Part shown: positions 55,321 to 64,000 of the stretch, in pieces
Layout of the letters: every line of letters begins with the position of its first letter
Position numbering within the stretch: position 1 is the stretch's first letter
Assembly (NCBI GenBank): GCA_030549495.1
Contig: JAUIRK010000772.1
Location: 93,586-157,585 of the forward strand
DNA from: Nectonema munidae
Taxonomy: Eukaryota; Nematomorpha; Nectonematoida; Nectonematidae
Reading direction: 5' to 3'
Length of the DNA stretch: 64,000 nucleotides
Position numbers and translations under genes: made by a program
Notes under the pieces: model-generated
What the model was told of the DNA's origin: nothing
Seen by the model: only the letters and a program-made list of their open reading frames with translations
The model's database searches: none

Positions 55321-56060
55321 AGGAAAGCCGGCAAAGCAAATGACTGTGCGCGAATGCGTTGAGTAAGAAGGGAGGTAAAAATGCATTGTACTGCTCGGCA
55401 GTAAAAACGCTTCTTCTCATTTTATACACACTACGTGTTTTAGGAGCGCATTCATCAGCAGCACAGCGTCACAAGCACCACATTATCCTGATGAGCTGAG
55501 TAGGCAGAAGAGAGAGAGAGGGAGGGAGGGTTTAATGATAACATTTGTTCCATAAACGGGTAATAATACTCAGCGCTTGTTAGCATTTGTTTAACCCAGT
55601 TTCATGCCTGTGCTGCTGTAAGTGCTGCTTGTATTATCTTCGCTATAATTTCACTTATGCCGATGCCGTCTCTTCACGCTTTCTCACGTCTGCGGGGAGA
55701 GACAACTTTACCTATAATACTAATCTATATTCTTCATGACAGACAATAAATTAGGTGTTCCGAAGAAAGGAATCTCCGTGGACAATGGAATACATACTGC
55801 TTTCCAAAATAAGCAACTCTAACTTTTACTTTTCTCTTTGTTCACTTCCCACGAAGATGGATAAACTTAATAATGCATACTCTTTCTCATACCGATTAAG
55901 ATAATAAAAAAATGGACGAAGGAGCTTTTCCATAGCACGGCTCCTACTTCAATTGGACGCCCTGTTGGTTGCAAAGGAAAGGGAAGCGTAGTTTTTCAAA
56001 AGCTACACATTTACATAACATTAAATATAGAACTAAGTGAATAACCAATTTCATCGGATC
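55321..56060. other. Higher-GC stretch without recognised gene
   Basis: More GC than the surroundings, with a purine run gagagagagagggagggagg near 55,513. GA-rich tracts are bound by GAGA-type factors in arthropods, so a regulatory role is possible. I see no ORF with a domain. Confidence 0.3.
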
Positions 56061-56072
56061 GTTACTTTTAAC

Positions 56073-56404
56073 CAGGACTTCGGAGCGGCTTCAAAATTAT
56101 TTTATCATAGTTTTAAATTTAAAATTTTTTTAATTCATGTATTTATGTTAATTTTTTTGATGGATTTTTTAAAATTTATTTATATAAGTTTGATCTTAAA
56201 AATAGCATTGCTTCAACAATATCTTCCTTCATACTAGCGCGTAGATCGGATTTTAAAATTTTCAGAGCCAAACTGTGAGACTTTAGATGCATCATGAAAT
56301 GGCTTAGAGGCAGATATGGGGAGCCGCATTTTGTTATTTGTGACTCCGGCTCTGGCTCCGACTTCTAATAGAAAAAATTGTGCGGCTTGGGCTCCGAAGC
56401 CCTG
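56073..56404. mobile_element. 332-bp non-autonomous hAT element
   Basis: The ends caggacttcggagc and gctccgaagccctg are inverted with one mismatch. The flanks cttttaac and gttttaac form an 8-bp duplication with one change. The interior carries the ggctccggctctggctccg type of repeat seen in many arthropods. Confidence 0.85.
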
Positions 56405-56799
56405 GTTTTAACTAAAGCCGTCGATTTCTTGATTTCAAGGTAGTTTTATATCACAATACTTAATCTTGCCTGCTTTTTTGGTACACTATGTCTTCTTATT
56501 TTGCATACGTATTTCATTCCTTTTCCTGCGTTTTTAAGAGTTATTAGAACAACATTAGCACTTGAACTATAGGATGAATATCATTCATTCATAAATTGAT
56601 TCTTCGTGTAATAATTGTATACAATGCCTTTTTTAACAGACTAATTAACTAATTTACAAAAATAATTGATAAATATCATTGCTAAATTAATTTATTGATG
56701 TATTTGATGCTAACTATATCATTGCACTCCTTTTTTACAAGAAAATTGTTTTTCTCAAATGACTTCTGAAACGACAAGAGTTGGCAGCATTGGAAAACA

Positions 56800-57985
56800 G
56801 TGGATTCTTGTTTTGTTGACGACTAATGTTCTTGATTCAGTTACTGATCTTATGATTACACATCCTCTCAATCATGTATAAGTTTCACTCTTGCATGAAG
56901 GAAGACATGGCATCTTCTAAAACTAAAAATATAATTTTCACAAAGGCTATTTTGATATGATTAGATCGGCTCTGTGCAAAGTAGAATGCCATAAGCTTTA
57001 AAGCGTTTTAATTTGGATGAGTTTAACACTTCTTTTATGAGAATTCCTAGTCCACTTATACGAAATATTCCGTTTATAGACTAGGTCAAGATTTTAATAA
57101 ACATATCAGTCGCTTACCGAAAACTCTAATCTTTTTATCATATCTTAATTTGGAAAAAGAACAGGCTTTATAGTAAATTTATCATCTCAAATGTATGTAC
57201 TTTTGTGACAAGTACAAAGAAGTATCTAATGCCTTGACGAACGAGACACGAAAATCTAAAGTTTCTTTTGAGAAAAAACTTCTTCTGGATTATAATCAAA
57301 ATGCAAAGAAGCGTTGGTCTTATATAAATCAAAGAAGTAGAACCAATGTTCTTACTGAATTAATTGATTCTAATCAATACTGACATTGATAAAGCAAATA
57401 TTCTTAGTGACTACTTTAGATCAGTTTTCTCTAATCAGATAACTTCTCATTTCAGTCCTCGTTTGGACGACTGCCTTACTCCGGATATCACAGTGGAATT
57501 TTCATCAAGATACAATATCCACTAAACTGAAAAGTTTAAAGAAGTTAAAATCTTCTGGTATAGACAACCATCATCATTTCATTTTTAGTAAACTTTACGA
57601 TGTTCTTGCCACGGCTGTAAAAATGATTTTAGAAAAGTCTTTAGAGCAAAAAAATTGATTGGATATATGAAGGTTGCTTTAGTTGCACCCATTTCTAAAT
57701 CGAGTGATAGAAACTTCTATGTGATTATAGACCAGTAAGTCTTACATCCGTCCTGTGTAAAGTTCTCGAATATATCCTGCTCTTCAAGATTACCTAGATT
57801 CCATTCTTTGCAATTTAAAAAAGATTAAGGTAAGAAGTCATATCTAAGAAACTTCTTCTCTCAACGTATATTAAATACTGCAACTCTTTGCGTGACTATG
57901 TCGTTCAATTTCCATCCTTGAATATCTTCAAGAAGAGATTAGATGGTTACTGCAAGGATTAGATCTTTGTGCATGGATGAGGTTT
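56800..57985 (+). mobile_element. CR1/Jockey-like LINE remnant with internal deletion
   Basis: Reads in broken frames: VTDLMITHPLNHV (end of endonuclease), YNFHKGYFDMIRSAL, DKYKEVSNALTNETRKSKVS, KKRWSYINQRSRTNVL, LKSSGIDNHHHF, GYMKVALVAPISKSSDR, CDYRPVSLTSVLCKVLEYI, then a jump to the C-terminal SLRDYVVQFPSLNIFKKRLD. The reverse-transcriptase palm with the catalytic FADD is missing between about 57,790 and 57,860. Non-functional. Confidence 0.87.
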
Positions 57986-58599
57986 TCTATTTGTATAAAT
58001 AATTTTTAATTTCTATTTTTACGATGCGATAATCACCGGTAGAGAAAGAATTTTTTTCATTCAAGAAGTCAGAAGTAATGTACGTCGCCTGCCTTTTAGT
58101 GATTGACAGCTATGACGAACAACTATATGCATGTTTCAGGTAATCATGTATCAGCACAGGTGATGATCCAGTAAGCAACTGGAAGCTAAAGCAACCCATC
58201 TTTCCATAGCTAGTTAAACTGGCTTGTAAATCAAAAATAGAATGTATTTGAAAAATCAGAACCAAAACCAAAATTTTAGAAATGGAAAAATCAGAATCAA
58301 AGTTGTATTTAAAATATTTGAGGAATCAGAATCCTAATCATTATCTGAAATATGACCCAACCTTAGCATCACAGACTTTTGAAAAACGTACTTTAATTCT
58401 AATTTAAATAATAATAACGACAAGTATAATTTTTTATTTAAAAAATACATTTACATATGACTTAATTTAAGAGAAAATAAGTAAACTTGTGATAAAATAG
58501 AAGGTTTTTTCAATTGAAGAGATGCTTAGAAATCTTTCGATGATATATTATAAAAAAGTCAAACATTGGAACTCTCCAGCTAAATAATAAAACAACTTA

Positions 58600-58745
58600 T
58601 TTCTAAAATTTTGAAAGGCTCAAAGAGCATTCAATTAATGGAATAGCCTACCGAATGACGTTGTTCTTTCCTAAAGTGTTGATATCTTTAAGAAGAAGCT
58701 AGACGAATTATGGAAAAATGAAAAATATGTTGTTCTTGATTAATA
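58600..58745 (+). mobile_element. Second LINE 3' end
   Basis: WNSLPNDVVLS, a stop, then SVDIFKKKLDELWKNEKYVV and LD, the conserved C-terminus of the same LINE class. It is more divergent from the copy ending at 57,960 than a tandem duplicate would be. Nothing of the upstream reverse transcriptase is present. Confidence 0.75.
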
Positions 58746-58817
58746 ATTCTCAGGTGCAATGTTCATAGGCATTCACCTTTTTATTGCTTAAAAAATTATG
58801 TTGCAACTTATTTTATA

Positions 58818-58958
58818 TTAACCCATTTAAGGCCAAGCAAAGCAGACGATATCTAAAAAAAAAACGCAGACGATTTATATTAAAAGTCATTGAAAAAAGC
58901 AGACGAAGATGAAATTACTTATGTTCCAAAATAGGAACATTGGCCGTAAATGAGATAA
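58818..58958 (+). mobile_element. TTAA-flanked MITE, copy 4
   Basis: Left TTAA intact, right duplicate changed to ATAA. The ends cccatttaaggccaa and ttggccgtaaatgag remain inverted. The A run in the interior is longer than in other copies. Confidence 0.84.
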
Positions 58959-59312
58959 TTAAAGCAGGAAAAGACATTTCATTCTTTGTTCGGAGTAGAA
59001 AGAAAGAATGTTGAATGAAAATTCGCTTAAAATACCATAATTACACGCGTTATAGAAAATGTGAGATGATCGAAAAAAATTCACAATTTGTGAACACAAA
59101 TCCGAGAGAAGGATTTGTAATGTGAAGAACTCGTATTTTACACGTGGGCGCAGAACGATTGATGTTTCGCAAAATTTGCTAATTTTCGCAAATTTGTGCT
59201 ATTTAACCTTTTATTTTGCGATTTCCCTAAAGTTGATAAATCCCAAACTACTTGATAAATATTTTTTCCTTTTCATAAACACATTAAAATTCAAAGTATT
59301 TATCAGATTAGT

Positions 59313-59603
59313 CAGTGCTTCTCAAACTTTTTTAAGCCAGAGCGCACCTATGAAATAACTAAAACTTTGGGGCGCACCATTGAAATTGATATGGAAAAGT
59401 CAGTCATAAAATTTTAAAATAAAAATATAAAAAAGTATATACATACTTCATATGTTGTCCATTATTTGGTCGTTTCTCACACCCCCTGTTAAGAATCGCC
59501 GATCTAGATGGGAGCTTATTGTTCACATGGCTACCTTTCATGGCGCACCTGGCATCTTCAAGAGCTCAGCAGTGCACCGCAGCCCACCTTTTGAGAAGCA
59601 CTG
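59313..59603. mobile_element. 291-bp non-autonomous hAT element
   Basis: The ends cagtgcttctcaaacttttt and the complement of ccaccttttgagaagcactg are inverted repeats. The flanks share GATTAG (gattagt / gattagat), a worn duplication. The interior has gcgcacc words repeated in both halves. Overlapping open frames on both strands are not genes. Confidence 0.83.
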
Positions 59604-60251
59604 GATTAGATAGACATGCTCTAGACATGCAATTTTATTATAAGGAACTTTTTGACACTTTTCGCTGCCAACCCTGCACAAGAATGTGCGATCAGTTTTA
59701 ATTTTTTTCATTAATTTATCCATTTTTTTAAAGAACTAAATCTGTAAAGGACACTGAAAAGAGAGACGATTTCTTGAAAATGTGAATAATTTTGACACAT
59801 CACATATGTATATGGGGATTAATTTTTGTGAGTATGAAGAATATTTTAACAAAGAACGCTAATGATGGTCACTGAAAATTAGGCTCGTTGCTTAGGGGTA
59901 CATATAAAGTAAAAGAGTGTCTCAGAACAGTGCTTATATATTTTGCTGCGATGCGCAAGTTCTATTCAAATACCCAAGAATAAATACACTCATTCAAATT
60001 TTAGTTAAATATAATGAAAGATATTTTCACATTCAAATGCTAAAAATGCATTTTAATTATAAAAAATATAATTTTGGAAGAGGATTGAAGTACAAAATTT
60101 CAAGATATAGTACAAAAATCATAAAAATTAGAAATTTAACAAATATTTATATAATATGTTAAAGCATTGCTATATCAATGTAAGATGCTTATTGAACAAA
60201 ATTGTGAACTTCAAATTTGATCAAATGAGACCCATATATAAGTTTTTTCAT

Positions 60252-60366
60252 TGCCAAGCGCATGGGCAGCGTTAGTGTCGAACTATGAGCCAAGAAGGCT
60301 TAATGCTAGATCGAGCCCGAGACCTTGTGGTATCGAAGCAACGTATCTAACCTACCTTGCCTACGC
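60252..60366 (-). mobile_element. tRNA-derived SINE, family A, copy 4
   Basis: On the minus strand, gtaggcaaggtaggttagat, then acgttgcttcgataccacaa, and a B box ggctcgatct with changes. It ends with catagttcgacactaacgct. The oldest-looking of the four copies. Confidence 0.75.
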
Positions 60367-60370
60367 CTCC

Positions 60371-61770
60371 TTCCATACTAATAGGAATTAACAGGAGGTT
60401 GCGCATTCACTCGGTTAAAAAATGTCTTAATCCAGAAGTAGGATAAAAAGTAATATTTATAAATTTAAACTTGAAAATTTTTAATTTTAACTATTAAAAT
60501 GATAAGTAACAAATACTCATTTTTTAAAATTATTCTTAACAAACTTTTTTTATATTCTACTTTTTTCAACTTGTACAATTTTTAAAGTTTATTTTAAAGT
60601 TAATCAAAACTACAATGAAGAATCAGTTTCGGCAAAAATGTTGGAATCGGTACATCGCGCTAATTGCTAACAAGTGAGTTCGCGCTTTTGGGAACCCGAT
60701 TTGCTAGACCTCTGGTATAGGGTATGCTTGCGTTAGTATATTTTATCATTATACTTATACCCCAGAAGTAAAATAAGCACTTCTGGAAAATAATTATGCT
60801 GGAGGGTCGTTGCTGGAAGAAAGGAAAAATGCATGCGCTTGCACTTGTTATTACGACCATGAGTTTAAAGCTATAAAAATAAGCAGCGCTGATGAAGCCG
60901 CCGTAAAATGAGGTAGCAAAATTTAACAAGTGTTGAGCTACTTTATTTTTTCTATGGGAATTTCAATATTCCATCAAATAGATTCATTGCTATTCTTTCT
61001 ATTCAGATCCACTTATAAAGAGGATAGAAAAGGAAAGGCGGGTGGGGCAAATGGAGAAAAATGGTTGAGAAATGTTGTTACCTTGTTGGAAAGAACGTTT
61101 TTATGAAAGTAAGACTCGAGATAATAATTAAGCAACACGAAGGAACTACAATGAAAGGCTTGCATCATGAATGAGTGTTGTCCTTCGCGAAGGAAGAAGT
61201 GTGTATGAATTTAGGAATGGTTTTGCAGATACAAAGACTACCTACCACTCTCGCGTATGTGAGAGCGCAAGAGATATAGGACGAATTTTAGTGTTTAGAG
61301 ACTTTAGACATCGTGTATGTTTGCATATACAATACACTCTTCACGAAAGGTAATGAAGTTATTATGTGTTACCTTTTGAGAAAATGATGTACTAAATAAA
61401 TGCAAAACAGCGTCTATCCTCTCTGCGATGCAGCAAATCGCGAACTTGTAAGAAAGAAGTCACACTTCATTAGAGCGATAATCAGGGTTGCCACATTCCA
61501 AAGATAAAGGTAGAGTACTCTTTGAAAGAAAATATCGTTAAACAGTAGCTGAAACTGCAAAAAAAAATAGCTTAAAGTTTATATATGAGGTTGACAATCT
61601 TGCAAAGCTTTACTAGAAGATGCGGATTATGAATTCAAATTTTTGCCTCCTGTTACACTGCTAATTTTGGCAATAACTTTAGAAAGCAATTGATATTCAT
61701 AACAGCTTTAACTGCTATTTTTGAACCCAACTTAGTAACCAATAGATATATCAAGTATTACTTAAGCTCC
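60371..61770. other. No supported gene
   Basis: A plus-strand ORF at 61,171-61,353 (MSVVLREGRSVYEFRNGFAD...) overlaps a possible donor GGTAATG at 61,349, but no partner exon, domain or promoter supports it. The block near 61,410 (aacagcgtctatcctctctg, cgatgcagcaaat) resembles blocks at 34.5 and 47.2 kb and is likely an element end. Confidence 0.35.
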
Positions 61771-61772
61771 CA

Positions 61773-61910
61773 TTAACCCATTAAGTACCATAGAAATCAG
61801 ACGATATTTAAAATAACGCAGACGATTTATATTCAAAGTCATTGAAAAAAGCAGACGAAGATGAAATTACTTATGTTCCCAAATGTGAACATTGGGACTT
61901 AATGGGTTAA
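61773..61910 (+). mobile_element. TTAA-flanked MITE, copy 5 (variant ends)
   Basis: Perfect TTAA on both sides. The ends are cccattaagtacca and tgggacttaatggg. They differ from the other copies, yet the arms still pair, because the aagt/actt change is present on both sides. The interior and nested palindrome are the same family. A distinct subfamily. Confidence 0.84.
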
Positions 61911-64000
61911 TGCGAAAAATACATCGCATATATTTTTTATTATATTTAAGACATTGCCATATTTTTAGTCAAAAAGTAAATTAAAAATATGTCGCTAAAA
62001 GCAAAATAAAAGTGGTTAAAATAAAAAAAGTGAAAAGCTGAATTTCCCAACTTTTTCTCTAAATTTGCAACAATGAGAGCAATGCGCAGCTTATAAAAAT
62101 TTGTCCGCATCCAATTCACCATTTTCGTTATTTTACACCTGCCGACTATTTTTTAGAGATGTTTGGGCAATAACCCAGTCTTTAAACGTGCACGGGCATG
62201 ACGTTTTCGTTTTCAAATCCGCGGGGCATTTGATCATGGAAATGAATCCACGTCTGTTTTCTACATATGCTCTTGCATATTGCATGCTTATAATTGTAAA
62301 AATATTTCAATTTCTGAGCATGAAATAAACTTGAATGAAAAATGCTATAGAGCAAAATTTCTCGAGAGCTGCTCCGAGAAAGCGTAGTGTTCCGCAAAAG
62401 CTCACAAAGGTTTCCGCGAGAAATAGAAGGTTAAAGTAATATATTTTTTACGTTTAAGTTCAGATGCTTCTTTTTGAATTTTCATCAGTCATAATAAACG
62501 AAGAGTAAGTATGGGGTCTAGAAATACTCATAAATTTGATGCCGAAGTTTTCTCAAACAAGTATTTAATCATTTTTGCTTTCTTCATCTTAATTTACGTT
62601 TTAATTATATTATCACATAAATGATGACATTTATACGAATTTTCTATTACTTTTTTTGTTCATTTGATTGAGAATCTTTTTTTGTCTTGAATCTAACGCT
62701 ATCTTTCAAACGCCGTGATAAAAAATATAAGAAAATGACATTTTTTGTGTAGGGTTTCTTGATAGGGTTAATATATTTCAGGGGTCCGTAAGGGTAAAAA
62801 GGTTTAGTTATGTATCTTTTCTTGTTGATTCATCAATATTCTATCTTTTTGAATGCTTGTGATGTATTTCTGATGGCATCACTATTGGCGTAACCATACA
62901 TTTTAAAAACAATTGCCTAATCATAATCTGAAGAATAAGTTTGATCATTTTTAAAAGTAAGATGATTTTGGAGTTGTGATTAATAATTATGATTAAAATG
63001 GCTTTAAAATCTGAAATTATAATTAAAAATTTTTTTTTAATTTTAAATGTTTTTCATATTTTTTATTAATAGTTAAACGTTTTTTTCAATAGTTAAAATG
63101 TTTTTTTCTTTTTTTTTAAATGATCAAATTATTTAAATAAATATATTGACGGCAATTATCCTAGAGGGCAATTGTCTGGCCTCAATTGGCCAGGGGGCAA
63201 TTGTCCAGGAACCAACTGTTTTATATAACAGACAAATTAGCGATGTTTTCAAAATGGCAAACACTCATTTCATTGAACTTATAATTGCCGTGCAGTACGT
63301 TCTATAAATATGGCCAGCATACATGACCCCGTTTCCGACCCTACAAACCAACACCGGTTCACCCAATCCGCGCAGGGCTTGAATATGCATACCCCACATA
63401 GTAACAGATATTTATATTAATAGTTATGAAATAAGATATGTAAGTCCTTTAGTTGAATCGATAAGGCAATGGAAGAAGTTCCCTTCGGAGACTTTTTAAA
63501 ACTAGCGAAGAGTTTCCAAAAAAATATTTGCACGCAGTGTACTGAGAGCAAGGTGCAGATATGAAAGGAGTTGTTTAAAAAACATTAAAATATTTCCTTA
63601 AGATTTGTTAAATTTAGAATTCTTTGTTTGGACATTTTTTTTACAAATACCCAAGAAAAAAAAAGTTTTATCATCAAGTTAATTTTTTATTTTATCGATG
63701 TGAAGTAACTCATCGATGAAAGACTCGTTCTGAATCAGAAGGTGTTCGCTTTATTCTGTTTATCACCAAAAAATCATCTCTAAATGCTCTAGGACCTGGA
63801 TGTCCAAAGAGTTGCCCGCGAGCCACATTGCGCCCATTTTATCTTTTCATGCATCTGACCTATAATATACACAGTTTTGAGGATCTAAGCTTATTCACGT
63901 TGTAGACCAAGGATATGTAATTTGGGAAAGGACAGGAGTGGTTGATATATCTTTTCGCGAAAATAATTTTAATTTTGGTTGTTTTATTTTGCTGTGTTTA
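61911..64000. other. No supported gene; transposon debris
   Basis: Words such as gtgttccgcaaaagctcaca, aaggtttccgcgagaaa (62.39 kb) and caggggtccgtaagggta (62.78 kb) resemble sub-terminal parts of hAT miniature elements. A short repeat gggcaattgtc occurs twice at 63,158-63,205, and gcccgcgagccacattgc at 63,817 is another typical hAT word. No coding region is recognised. Confidence 0.4.

Noticed and set aside
59519-59723. ORFs on both strands near 59.6 kb
   Set aside because: They overlap a hAT miniature element and its flank; no domain.
1-64000. CRISPR array, bacterial operon or rRNA genes
   Set aside because: No regularly spaced short repeats with unique spacers, no ribosome-binding-site organised genes and no rRNA core sequences were seen; the genome is clearly intron-bearing.
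1-64000. Retrovirus-like or Polinton-like elements
   Set aside because: No long terminal repeats, protease-integrase-type words or capsid genes were recognised; the reverse-transcriptase remnants are all non-LTR.

Overview
The window is AT-rich eukaryotic DNA with introns, small tRNA-derived SINEs, CR1/Jockey-like LINE debris, many short hAT-type elements and a pogo/Tigger element. The two recognisable host genes are an engrailed-class homeobox gene and a secreted ADAMTS-type metalloprotease. An arthropod is likely, and a copepod such as a sea louse would fit, but nothing in the sequence proves the species.

Layout. 1-14.6 kb is a repeat landscape: a fossil hAT transposase (586-1308), long hairpins, a short 118-bp tandem repeat, a TTAA-flanked MITE, a second fossil hAT with a BED finger (3.08-4.03 kb), an end-to-end Tigger element with both inverted repeats (6292-8302), a hAT C-terminal fragment (9.0-9.3 kb) and a degenerate satellite-like array (9.47-10.77 kb). 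14,646-24,985 (+) holds the engrailed gene: exon 1 carries the Groucho-binding EH1 and the EH2 motif, a 9.7-kb intron is filled with an antisense LINE that is itself broken by two hAT elements, and exons 2 and 3 encode the homeodomain. 26,597-48,484 (-) holds the ADAMTS gene in 16 exons whose splice phases all agree: signal peptide, prodomain with furin site, zinc metalloprotease, disintegrin-like region, one TSP1 repeat and a short cysteine-rich end (707 residues). The two genes converge, with 1.6 kb between their stop codons containing SINEs.

48.5-64 kb contains no host gene that I can support. It holds three more copies of the TTAA MITE (two of them head to head), LINE 3' ends, several hAT-type miniature elements with 8-bp target duplications, SINE copies and one weak candidate promoter/ORF. 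Two stretches (13.8-14.0 kb and 46.6-47.15 kb) are dominated by long homopolymers and may be poorly determined sequence.

The two host genes are not functionally linked by anything visible. Exon models were assembled by eye from splice consensus, reading frame and domain homology. No transcript or database search was available.
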